Shown here: in pieces, positions 1-5,814 of the stretch
How positions within the stretch are numbered: position 1 is the first letter of the stretch
Layout: each line of letters opens with the position of its first letter
From: Lachnoclostridium sp. UBA6475
GTDB taxonomy: Bacteria > Bacillota > Clostridia > Lachnospirales > Lachnospiraceae
Direction of reading: 5' to 3'
NCBI GenBank assembly: GCA_002435545.1
Contig: DJNB01000125.1
Span: forward strand, 1-5,814
Length of the DNA stretch: 5,814 bases
Notes under the pieces: generated by a model
Seen by the model: the letters and a program-made list of their open reading frames with translations, nothing else
Database searches by the model: none
What the model was told of the DNA's origin: nothing
Program-made: the position numbers and the translations under genes

Positions 1-117
1 TCCGATAATATTTTGTTATCAGCCTTAAAAGGCCAACAACAGCTATTGTGAATTTGACATAATCTCTTTTTTTAGAACATATACTCGAAAAATCATTACC
101 CCCACACATTACAAAAA
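1..117. other. Leader region upstream of the agrA-like promoter, no supported gene
   Basis: No gene can be supported here. Frame 1 of the + strand is open from the first base to a TGA at 49-51 (16 codons, ending QQQLL), which could be the tail of an upstream gene, but so short an open stretch is weak evidence. There are two small inverted repeats: GATAA-N7-TTATC at 4-20 and GCCTT-AA-AAGGC at 22-33. The second is flanked by TTGTT (13-17) and AACAA (35-39), so an imperfect stem is possible, but no T-run follows it and I do not call a terminator. A second TTGACA (54-59) followed by TATACT (80-85) has a 20-base spacer, too long for ordinary sigma-A use. CATTAC occurs twice (94-99 and 107-112). 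Confidence 0.4.
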
Positions 118-146
118 TTGACAAAGATAGACACGTATGCTATACT
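118..146 (+). promoter_or_regulatory. Sigma-A type promoter of the agrA-agrC-like unit
   Basis: The -35 box TTGACA (118-123) matches consensus exactly. After a 17-base spacer comes TATACT (141-146), preceded by TG at 138-139, giving an extended -10. Transcription should start near 152, leaving a leader of only about 18 bases that carries the ribosome binding site GGGGAGG (159-165). The match suggests substantial basal expression of the two-component pair without needing an activator. This is inferred from sequence only. Confidence 0.8.
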
Positions 147-170
147 GAACAAAAAATAGGGGAGGACGTT

Positions 171-917
171 ATGTATAAGATTGTTATTTGTGACGATGAT
201 AAAAATTTTATTTTCTATATGAAAGAAATGCTTTTGCGATGCGACTTGAGTGAGCGTCAAGTTACCTTTTATGAAGTTACGTCGGGGGAAGAGTGTCTTC
301 TTACAGTAGAGAGAATGACATCTTGTGACTTGATCATTCTTGATATGCAGATGAGTGGAATGGACGGACATGCCACGGCAAAGCAGTTTAGAAAATTATT
401 TCCGGATTCTTTATTAGTATTTTGTTCTGGTGTATCAAAACCTACGGATGAATCATTTAAAACCACGCCTTTTCGATATTTGCGGAAAAATTATGGAGAT
501 GACAAAATGTTATTGGAGTTGACCGCAGTAGTAGAGAAAATGAAGCAAATGAAAAAAAGAACCTATGTAATGGGGAAAAATCATATGAATATAGTGAAGG
601 TGTATCCGGATGATATTTTATACATAGATAATTATAAGCGCGGAAGCGAAATCCATGTGCAGGAGAATTATAAAGACTATTCATTTGAGGATAGGATTAC
701 GACAAAAAAGAAGCTGGCAGAGCTGTATATGGATTTGAAGGGATACGGTTTTGAATATGCCCATAATAGTTATATTGTAAACTTAAATCATGTCGTTAAA
801 TTAAAAACAGAGGGTGTGATAAAACTATCAAATGGGGAAGAATTGAATGTTTCACGTTCCAGAATGCCAGAGTTCAGACGGGCACTGGCTGCGGTAATGA
901 GTGAAAAATATAAATAA
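171..917 (+). CDS. agrA: LytTR-family response regulator, AgrA-like
   Basis: This is a cytoplasmic two-component response regulator of 248 residues, the usual size for AgrA/ComE-type proteins. Residues 1-125 form a receiver domain: the acidic pair Asp8-Asp9, the phospho-acceptor Asp58 in LIILDMQMSGMDG, a Ser86 switch position in VFCSG, and the conserved lysine probably Lys106 in FRYLRK. Residues about 132-245 form a LytTR DNA-binding domain, recognisable from DILYIDNYKRG, the YAHNSYIVNLNHV strand (residues 197-209) and the NGEELNVSRSRMPEF segment (221-235), whose basic residues sit where LytTR proteins contact DNA. The ATG is chosen because GGGGAGG lies 5 bases upstream and the promoter ends just before it. 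The kinase gene follows after 14 bases, so the two are co-transcribed. By analogy with AgrA, the phosphorylated form should activate the agrD-agrB promoter in this window. The name agrA rests on the agrD/agrB context; the family assignment itself is firm. Confidence 0.92.
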   Translation: MYKIVICDDDKNFIFYMKEMLLRCDLSERQVTFYEVTSGEECLLTVERMTSCDLIILDMQMSGMDGHATAKQFRKLFPDSLLVFCSGVSKPTDESFKTTPFRYLRKNYGDDKMLLELTAVVEKMKQMKKRTYVMGKNHMNIVKVYPDDILYIDNYKRGSEIHVQENYKDYSFEDRITTKKKLAELYMDLKGYGFEYAHNSYIVNLNHVVKLKTEGVIKLSNGEELNVSRSRMPEFRRALAAVMSEKYK

Positions 918-931
918 AAACGGAGGATAAA

Positions 932-2236
932 GTGAAGGTATTAAGTGTTGTAATAAGCTACATCATCGATGTGTATTTGTTCCATTTGTTTTTCCAAAAT
1001 TATTTTAGCAAGAGAAAGTTCTTTGCTGATTCAGTATTAAAAGAAAAGAGCTGTCAAATCGGCATCGTTATTCTATTAACCATATGCAACCTTTTGGGGA
1101 ATGGGGATGTTAATATTTTAATTACGCCTGCATTATTTTTCTTGTATACGGTTTTAGAATTCCAGGGAAAAGTATGCTATCGTTTGTTATGTTTTGCTAC
1201 GGTATTTTGCATTTTGTGTGGGTGTGAGTTTTTGTTTATGCTTTTGGTACGTCCAAACGCATCGGATTACAAAAATTCTACATTAGTCATGATTTTGATG
1301 CTTGCTATTAAGCTTCTTTCCTATATACTGATTCTGATTATGAATCAGGTGATAGGCAAACGAAAGAAAATACAGGATTTTAAAATATTTATTATGTATA
1401 TGATAATTCCGGCTGCTAGTTTATTTGTTATGATAATTGTTTTCTATTCGGGAGCAGTTCATTATATGGCAGGGTATGCGAGTGCATTCCTTGGGTGCAG
1501 TTTTGCGGTCTTGTTTTTGGGAAATGTAATGAGTTTCTATGCATTCGAACGGTATTCGGAGCGATTATATGAAACGATGGAACAAAATATCGTAATTATA
1601 AAGCAGAAAAAAGACTTGGAATATTATATGCAGATATCGGAAATTGACAAGAAACAAAAGGAACTGATTCATAATATTACGAATCAGATAAAAATGATTT
1701 ATGTCTTTGCAAAGGATGGAAATACGAAAGCGATTTTAGAATTGACAGATAGTATTGGTGAAGAAATGGAAAAGGATTCCAGGATGGTGTACTGCGACAA
1801 TCCGGTATTAAATTCATTGTTAAATGAAAAAAGACGGGAAGCATGGAAGCAGGGGATTCACACAGACTTTTATGTAGAACCCGGAGTCCTATTACAGCAT
1901 GTGGCACCGATGGATTTGATTTCCATGCTTGGCAATCTTTTGGATAATGCGATTCGTGCGGCTGCGGAGACGCAAGGAGAAAAGTATATTAAGAGTTACA
2001 TTTATATGAAAGAAGTAGGCGGTTTCTGCGTCATAAAAATCACAAACCCATTTGAAAATATAAAACATACGCAGGATGGGGACTTTGCTACTACAAAAAA
2101 AGATGATGGCATGCATGGAATCGGACTTCATTCTGTGAGGCGGATTGCAGAAAACTATGGTGGATGTTTGATGTGTACGGCAGAGGATAAAATATTTGAA
2201 ACGGTGTTGCTAATCTCTACTGATGAAGAAATATAA
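932..2236 (+). CDS. agrC: Membrane sensor histidine kinase, AgrC-like (GHKL family)
   Basis: This sensor kinase has 434 residues, close to AgrC length. The N-terminal half (about residues 3-205) is a polytopic sensor with about six or seven hydrophobic segments, roughly 3-22, 42-57, 61-76, 83-105, 117-140, 151-172 and 178-205, and no large extracellular domain. This architecture fits AgrC-type receptors for cyclic peptides. A linker (206-245) likely to be helical leads to the phospho-acceptor, best read as His247 in ELIHNITNQIK. The C-terminal ATPase has an N-box with Asn335, Asp338 and Asn339 (GNLLDNAIRAA) and a G-box at Gly396-Ile-Gly-Leu399. The residue after the histidine is Asn rather than the usual Asp/Glu, and the later NH of the family H-box is NQ; the kinase is otherwise intact. 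Translation starts at GTG, with GGAGG 5 bases upstream (922-926). The gene ends 5 bases before a terminator stem. It is the presumed receptor for the peptide encoded by the downstream agrD. Confidence 0.9.
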   Translation: MKVLSVVISYIIDVYLFHLFFQNYFSKRKFFADSVLKEKSCQIGIVILLTICNLLGNGDVNILITPALFFLYTVLEFQGKVCYRLLCFATVFCILCGCEFLFMLLVRPNASDYKNSTLVMILMLAIKLLSYILILIMNQVIGKRKKIQDFKIFIMYMIIPAASLFVMIIVFYSGAVHYMAGYASAFLGCSFAVLFLGNVMSFYAFERYSERLYETMEQNIVIIKQKKDLEYYMQISEIDKKQKELIHNITNQIKMIYVFAKDGNTKAILELTDSIGEEMEKDSRMVYCDNPVLNSLLNEKRREAWKQGIHTDFYVEPGVLLQHVAPMDLISMLGNLLDNAIRAAAETQGEKYIKSYIYMKEVGGFCVIKITNPFENIKHTQDGDFATTKKDDGMHGIGLHSVRRIAENYGGCLMCTAEDKIFETVLLISTDEEI

Positions 2237-2240
2237 CAGG

Positions 2241-2290
2241 AATCTGATAGTACTGCTTAGAGTGGTCTATCAGATTTTTTTGCTTTTTTT
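2241..2290 (+). terminator. Intrinsic terminator closing the agrA-agrC-like unit
   Basis: The left arm AATCTGATAG (2241-2250) pairs perfectly over 10 bases with CTATCAGATT (2267-2276) around a 16-base loop. A run of seven T (2275-2281) follows and, after GC, another seven (2284-2290). It lies 4 bases after the kinase stop codon. It separates the two-component genes from the signal-production genes, so the second unit needs its own promoter. Confidence 0.9.
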
Positions 2291-2321
2291 GCAAAAGTGG
2301 CCCCTCATTCTGCCAAAATTG
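2291..2321 (+). promoter_or_regulatory. Possible LytTR-regulator binding site (degenerate direct repeats)
   Basis: GCAAAAGTGG (2291-2300) and GCCAAAATTG (2312-2321) share 7 of 10 bases and start 21 bases apart, about two helical turns. LytTR regulators such as AgrA, ComE and VirR typically bind paired direct repeats at about this spacing immediately upstream of the -35 box, and the second repeat here ends 9 bases before the proposed TTGAAT. The match is degenerate and the sequence is not the staphylococcal AgrA box, so position and spacing are the main support. Confidence 0.3.
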
Positions 2322-2330
2322 TCATTTCTA

Positions 2331-2358
2331 TTGAATATTTTGTTGAAATATGTATAGT
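2331..2358 (+). promoter_or_regulatory. Probable promoter of the agrD-agrB-surface protein unit
   Basis: TTGAAT (2331-2336) and TATAGT (2353-2358) are separated by 16 bases. The -35 is imperfect and the spacer one base short, so this is weaker than the upstream promoter and suits an activated promoter. A 6-base inverted repeat, ATATTT-N5-AAATAT (2335-2351), overlaps the end of the -35 box and fills most of the spacer; it may be an operator or merely AT-rich sequence. The terminator upstream and the start of agrD downstream require a promoter somewhere in 2291-2406. The leader to agrD would be about 55-60 bases. Confidence 0.55.
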
Positions 2359-2406
2359 AAAAGGCAAAAAAGAAATATGTGCATTGGTTACGTGTTTCAG
2401 AAAAAA

Positions 2407-2410
2407 GGAG
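2407..2410 (+). promoter_or_regulatory. Ribosome binding site fixing the agrD start
   Basis: GGAG within AAAAAAGGAG stands 10 bases before ATG 2421. It is too close to ATG 2412 (one base) and lies downstream of the GTG at 2379, so it selects the 51-residue reading of AgrD. Confidence 0.7.
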
Positions 2411-2420
2411 AATGATAGTT

Positions 2421-2576
2421 ATGAAAAAAAGAATTGGTAAAAGTAAATTTGGTATTTTGAACTGTTTAGCGCTGGTTTTAGTAACGGCAACAGCGAATGC
2501 AGCATGCATCTGGTATTTTCACCAGCCGGAATTTCCAAAAGAAGCAAATGCGTTGAGAAAGCATTACAATGATTGA
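2421..2576 (+). CDS. agrD: AgrD-type cyclic lactone autoinducer pro-peptide
   Basis: A 51-residue precursor of a secreted cyclic signalling peptide. It has three parts: a basic, then hydrophobic leader (residues 1-27) that would lie on the membrane; a core beginning at Cys29, followed by Ile-Trp-Tyr-Phe33; and a charged tail starting HQPEFPKEA (34-42). The tail's Q-P-E-x-P-K pattern is the recognition region typical of clostridial AgrD proteins. By analogy with AgrD processing, AgrB would cut after Phe33 and join its carboxyl group to the Cys29 thiol, giving a five-residue thiolactone ring, possibly with a short exocyclic tail. I choose ATG 2421 because GGAG (2407-2410) is 10 bases upstream. 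An in-frame ATG at 2412 is only one base from that site, and a GTG at 2379 would add 14 residues unlike any leader. The agrB start codon overlaps the end of this gene. Confidence 0.93.
   Translation: MKKRIGKSKFGILNCLALVLVTATANAACIWYFHQPEFPKEANALRKHYND
2505..2519 (+). other. Predicted autoinducing peptide ring, Cys-Ile-Trp-Tyr-Phe
   Basis: These are codons 29-33 of the AgrD-like gene. Cys29 is the only cysteine outside the hydrophobic leader (another, Cys15, is inside it), and it is placed four residues before the presumed AgrB cut site at Phe33/His34. The ring would be entirely hydrophobic apart from the tyrosine hydroxyl. It resembles the C-L-W-F-T ring I recall for the Clostridium perfringens peptide, which supports the ring size but not the exact ends of the mature signal. 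Confidence 0.65.
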
Positions 2577-3156
2577 AAAAATTGTTAATAAACTTTTGGA
2601 TACTCAAATTAAGAGTGGTTTACTAAAAGATGAAACAATACCAATTTACCGCTACGGTTATACTCTATTGATAGAAGTGACGATAAATGTAATTCTGTCA
2701 CTGCTCATTGGTTTTGCCTTGGGGGAGATTGGTATTGTGATATTGTTTAATCTGATATTTATACCATTACGGGGATTCTGCGGAGGATGGCATGCTGGAA
2801 AGTCATGGCTGTGTACTATGACATCCGCAATTGTTTTATTGTTTTCAGTTTTTGTTGGGAAAGACCAATTATTTCAATATGGTACAAATTTGTGGATGAT
2901 ATTGATGGGAATATCCTGTTTGACCATATGGTTTCTGGCACCTATGGATAGCGAAGCCAAAAGACTGTCTGATGAAGAAATCGTCTATTATAAAAAAGTA
3001 ATCCGAGGAATCTTGTTTGTAATACTTGTGCTTTTTGTACTGTTTGTTTATTTTAATATCTTTCGACTGGCAGGAGTTTTATGTTATGTAGTCTATGTAC
3101 AAAGCGCTTCCTTGTTATTTGCATTTTTGATAAATGATAGGAAAAACAGAAAATAG
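2569..3156 (+). CDS. agrB: AgrB-type membrane endopeptidase, autoinducer processing
   Basis: An integral membrane cysteine endopeptidase of 195 residues, normal for AgrB. It removes the C-terminal tail of the pro-peptide and forms the thiolactone. The signature segment RGFCGGWHAGKSWLC (residues 68-82) carries the catalytic His75 and Cys82, seven residues apart as in Staphylococcus aureus AgrB (His77/Cys84). Hydrophobic segments lie at about 31-50, 53-67, 83-96, 106-124, 146-162 and 166-187. A polar stretch, APMDSEAKRLSDEE (124-137), follows the fourth and has the usual AgrB position. The ATG overlaps the last 8 bases of agrD in another frame, with only a weak GAGAAAG before it, so translation is probably coupled to agrD. 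The 3' neighbour starts 17 bases after the stop with no terminator between. Confidence 0.95.
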   Translation: MIEKIVNKLLDTQIKSGLLKDETIPIYRYGYTLLIEVTINVILSLLIGFALGEIGIVILFNLIFIPLRGFCGGWHAGKSWLCTMTSAIVLLFSVFVGKDQLFQYGTNLWMILMGISCLTIWFLAPMDSEAKRLSDEEIVYYKKVIRGILFVILVLFVLFVYFNIFRLAGVLCYVVYVQSASLLFAFLINDRKNRK

Positions 3157-3160
3157 AGAT

Positions 3161-3165
3161 GGAGG
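3161..3165 (+). promoter_or_regulatory. Ribosome binding site fixing the GTG start of the surface protein
   Basis: GGAGG (3161-3165) is 8 bases before GTG 3174. The in-frame ATG at 3159 overlaps this site and has nothing suitable upstream, so the GTG is preferred even though ATG would add five residues. Confidence 0.75.
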
Positions 3166-3173
3166 AAAAGAAA

Positions 3174-5814
3174 GTGAAAAGAGCGAAAGGGAACAGAAAA
3201 GTAATTATTAGTGGAGTGTTAGCGGGAGCATTGTTATTTGCATCCGTATCTGAAATTAATTTAACAAAAAATGAAATAAAAGCGGATGCTGTATCTGTAA
3301 AGGCAGATATTACAAAGGAATTGACAGAAAAGAGAAATTCCTTTGTTAAACAGTTTGCATTATCCGATGGAAGTTTTACGGCAGTTGCATATTCGATGCC
3401 GGTTCACTATAAAAAGAAAGGTGTCTGGAAAGAAATTAATACGACACTTGTGAAATCAGGAAAGAAACAATATAAAACAAAATCTACAGATTTATCGATT
3501 AAAGTGTCCAAAAAGGCGAATAAAAAGTCAATGATTTCCTTAAAACGAGGCTCTGCTTGCTTATCCTGGTCATTGAATGGGAAAAAGATGAAAGCGGTGA
3601 ATGTAAAAATCAGCAATCCAAAGAAAACCAAACAAACTGATGTATTAAATCAAAATGTGGTTTCTTATCCAAAAGTGTTAAAAAACACAAGCATCACCTA
3701 TAACATTTTCCCGGAACGTGTGCAGGAAGTTATTACGGTGTCGAAAAAGCAGAAGGCAAAGAAGTGGACGTTCAAAATCAATGCAGGAAAAATGAAAATC
3801 AAGGTAAAAGGAAATCAAGTATATTTCAAAACGAAAAAGGGCAAGAAAAAATACCAGCGTCTGCATACAATTGTAACCGATGCCAATGGAGTTTCTACTT
3901 CTAAAGTAAAAGTGAAATATAACAAGAAGAAAAAGACACTTACCGTGACGCCGTCAAAGAAATGGTGGAACAGTAAAAAGAGAAAATTCCCAATGGAGAT
4001 GCGAACCAGTTATCTGACGGATAAACACAGCAGAAATGTAAAAGTGGGAGCAGCCTACAGCGGAGCACCAAACGGAACATTTACCTATGATAAATCACTG
4101 CTTTTACAGGCGAATAAATGTATTGGATTTACTAAAATGACAAATTTGGCAGAATTTAGTAATCCAAATGTGCAGATACGAAGTGCATCGTTACATATTA
4201 TAAATAAAAAGACATTAAAAATGGGTGCGGGCAAAACGTATGATATTGATGTGCACAAGGTAAAAGAAAACTGGTCAAGTAAAAAGCTTACTTATAATAA
4301 TCGTCCGGCATACGAAGAAGTGTCCGGAGCTAAGGTTAGCATCCAGAAAAAGGGCAGTTATGCTTGTGACGTGACGGATATTGTGAAAGCATGGCAAAAA
4401 GGAGAGGCAAACTACGGTGTGGCACTGGTGTCTAACAATGCCAACCGCACATATCAGGCGGAATTAGACAGAAATCCGTATTTTACCGTGAATTATGAAG
4501 TAGTAGGATTTGATGGAGCTGTTCAGTTAAAGGAAAATGAGCCAATTACCAGAGACATTATCAAAGAAGGTCAGGAAAACTATTTCTACTTTGACACGAA
4601 ACCGGGCATTGCGTATGAGGTATATACCGATTCTGCCATTGATACGCAGGCAACCATGTATGATGAGAGTAAAGAGCGGGTTGGTTATGCGGATGATACC
4701 GGAACGAACAAAAACTTTTCTTTTGTGGACAGTTATAACAAAAGACGCTACATAAAGGTTAGTGCAAAAAACAAAGCAACCGGCAGTTATACGCTGCATT
4801 TGAAAAAACGTTTTGCCATTCCGGAAGTAAACGGAATGAAGGGACAGGATAAATATACACTTACATGGAATTCGATAGAGAATGCGAAGGAATATCTGGT
4901 ATGTGTGTATGACGGTGGAAAGAAAATCAGCGAAACAGTAGTAACCGGTACGAGTTACGAGTATATATATACGAATGCAACAAGTGGAAAGATACTTGGC
5001 TTTACTGTTACAGCTAGAGAAAGTGAAGCCTTAACAGGCGAGAGTTCCAAAATGATTTACAGTGCAGACAGTCAGTCCGAATGGGTCTATCAGACACCAA
5101 TGTTGAAAACACGGAAGAACGCATCTTCGGTAACAGTAAATGATAAAATTTATGTATTGGGTGGTGAAAATGAGCAAGGTGCCTGCAAATCTTTCGCAGC
5201 ATATGACACGAAGAAAAAGGTATGGGAAGAACTGCCAGAATATCCGGGTTCGGAAACCGGAATCTGCAAAGCATCCCTGATTTCGTATAAGAATGAAATA
5301 TATGTTATTGGTGGTCAAACCGGTACAGGTGCGAATGCAGCAGCACTCAAGCATATTTATGTATTTAATGCGGAATCCAAAAAATGGACAACAAAAGCAG
5401 ATATGAAAGAAGCAAGAACCAATTTGGCAACAGCTGTTTGCGGAGGCAAAGTATATGTTTTTTCGAAGGCTGGGGCAACGGATAAATTAGATGTATATGA
5501 CTTAGATGCGGACACATGGGAAAGTGCTGTTATGCCGGGAACCAGTACGATTCTTGGTGCAGTTTGTGTGGATAACCGTATATTTGTGTTGAAGGAAGAA
5601 GGGGAGGGCATATATTGGGTCGAGTATCTTCCGGAAGATAATGCTTTTGAAGAAGCCGGAATCGTGTGCCCTTATACAACTTCAGCTCACTTTGCTACAC
5701 CAGTGGTCATCAGTGGAAAAATTTATATGGTAAAGGAAACGGAAACAAAGAATGTTTTTGTATATGATGCTTATTCCGATGAGTGGGGCGAAATTTCAGC
5801 AATGAATTTAACCA
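3174..5814 (+). CDS. Large secreted multidomain protein (DNRLRE, PPC-like, FN3-like, Kelch-like), 3' end outside window
   Basis: Partial gene: 880 codons are visible, all open, with no stop before the window ends. Residues 1-39 look like a signal peptide: basic start KRAKGNRK, hydrophobic core at 10-25, likely cut after Ala-Asp-Ala39. Residues about 55-280 are lysine-rich and follow the front part of Rhs/WapA-like wall proteins: DGSFTAVAYSMPVHY ending at Tyr79, W85-K-E-I-N, and a W264-W265...F272-P273 segment where those proteins have their W...yPV motif. Residues about 285-445 match a DNRLRE-type domain (ENW at 365-367, DVTDIVKAW at 399-407, LDRNPYFTVNYE to 442). Residues 450-546 resemble a PPC beta-sandwich (Y-F-Y-F-D474, DD507-508, GSYTL 537-541). 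Residues 548-631 look like fibronectin III. From about 636, Kelch-like blades recur every 43-51 residues (strands near Tyr660, 710, 761, Phe804 and Tyr851; Trp684, 738, 782 and 871), with Gly-Gly clear only in the first two. The protein is probably exported and surface-bound or released. Its function is unknown without the C-terminus. It is likely co-transcribed with agrD-agrB. Confidence 0.9.
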   Translation, partial: MKRAKGNRKVIISGVLAGALLFASVSEINLTKNEIKADAVSVKADITKELTEKRNSFVKQFALSDGSFTAVAYSMPVHYKKKGVWKEINTTLVKSGKKQYKTKSTDLSIKVSKKANKKSMISLKRGSACLSWSLNGKKMKAVNVKISNPKKTKQTDVLNQNVVSYPKVLKNTSITYNIFPERVQEVITVSKKQKAKKWTFKINAGKMKIKVKGNQVYFKTKKGKKKYQRLHTIVTDANGVSTSKVKVKYNKKKKTLTVTPSKKWWNSKKRKFPMEMRTSYLTDKHSRNVKVGAAYSGAPNGTFTYDKSLLLQANKCIGFTKMTNLAEFSNPNVQIRSASLHIINKKTLKMGAGKTYDIDVHKVKENWSSKKLTYNNRPAYEEVSGAKVSIQKKGSYACDVTDIVKAWQKGEANYGVALVSNNANRTYQAELDRNPYFTVNYEVVGFDGAVQLKENEPITRDIIKEGQENYFYFDTKPGIAYEVYTDSAIDTQATMYDESKERVGYADDTGTNKNFSFVDSYNKRRYIKVSAKNKATGSYTLHLKKRFAIPEVNGMKGQDKYTLTWNSIENAKEYLVCVYDGGKKISETVVTGTSYEYIYTNATSGKILGFTVTARESEALTGESSKMIYSADSQSEWVYQTPMLKTRKNASSVTVNDKIYVLGGENEQGACKSFAAYDTKKKVWEELPEYPGSETGICKASLISYKNEIYVIGGQTGTGANAAALKHIYVFNAESKKWTTKADMKEARTNLATAVCGGKVYVFSKAGATDKLDVYDLDADTWESAVMPGTSTILGAVCVDNRIFVLKEEGEGIYWVEYLPEDNAFEEAGIVCPYTTSAHFATPVVISGKIYMVKETETKNVFVYDAYSDEWGEISAMNLT

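Noticed and set aside
7..17. AATATTTTGTT repeated exactly at 2334-2344, once near each regulatory region
   Set aside because: The flanks do not match at all and the 11 bases are AT-rich, so chance is a sufficient explanation; one copy also overlaps the second promoter's spacer.
1..51. Frame 1 open from the window's first base to TGA at 49-51, possible tail of an upstream gene
   Set aside because: Only 16 codons, with two minus-strand frames also open across the same bases, so the open stretch is not evidence enough for a gene.
114..123. AAAATTGACA resembles AAAATTGTCA at 2315-2324 (9 of 10), possible shared operator
   Set aside because: The first copy is essentially the -35 box itself, and the second has no -10 box at a usable distance; similarity of one short AT-rich element is not enough.
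96..371. Minus-strand frame of 91 codons across the agrA start and promoter
   Set aside because: It overlaps the well-supported promoter and start of the response regulator and has no recognisable motif.
2379..2420. GTG start at 2379 that would extend AgrD by 14 residues
   Set aside because: It has no ribosome site, and the GGAG at 2407-2410 points to ATG 2421, which gives a typical basic AgrD leader.
3407..5611. Several minus-strand open frames of 60-110 codons opposite the surface protein, and one + strand frame at 4537-4755
   Set aside because: They lie wholly inside a long, domain-rich coding region, have no ribosome sites or recognisable motifs, and reflect codon bias of the real gene.

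Overview
The window is AT-rich and all supported genes lie on the + strand. Strong Shine-Dalgarno sites (GGAGG), two GTG starts, an AgrB/AgrD-type cyclic peptide signalling pair and a DNRLRE-type secreted protein point to a low-GC Gram-positive of the class Clostridia. A gut Lachnospiraceae-like organism is my best guess. That placement rests on gene content and style, not on any search.

Layout. Positions 1-117 hold no gene I can support. A near-consensus sigma-A promoter (118-146) drives a two-gene regulatory unit: a LytTR response regulator (agrA-like, 171-917) and a membrane GHKL histidine kinase (agrC-like, 932-2236). The unit closes with a clear intrinsic terminator (2241-2290). A second promoter (about 2331-2358), preceded by a pair of degenerate direct repeats at LytTR-like spacing, opens a second unit. 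It contains a 51-residue AgrD-type pro-peptide (2421-2576), an overlapping AgrB-type membrane peptidase (2569-3156) and, 17 bases later with no terminator between, a very large secreted protein (from 3174, still open at the window's end, at least 880 residues).

How it works together (inference from the agr paradigm). AgrB would cut and cyclise AgrD into a thiolactone peptide, probably built on Cys-Ile-Trp-Tyr-Phe. The peptide would be sensed outside the cell by the multi-pass kinase, which phosphorylates the LytTR regulator. The regulator would then activate the D-B unit and, with it, the surface protein. The order A-C | D-B-surface protein, with a terminator in the middle, differs from the staphylococcal B-D-C-A operon. 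It makes the large secreted protein a candidate direct output of the quorum circuit.

The secreted protein reads as signal peptide, lysine-rich N-terminal region resembling the front of Rhs/WapA-like wall proteins, DNRLRE domain, PPC-like beta-sandwich, fibronectin-III-like domain and at least five Kelch-like blades. Its C-terminus, which would show whether it is an adhesin, an enzyme or a polymorphic toxin, lies outside the window.
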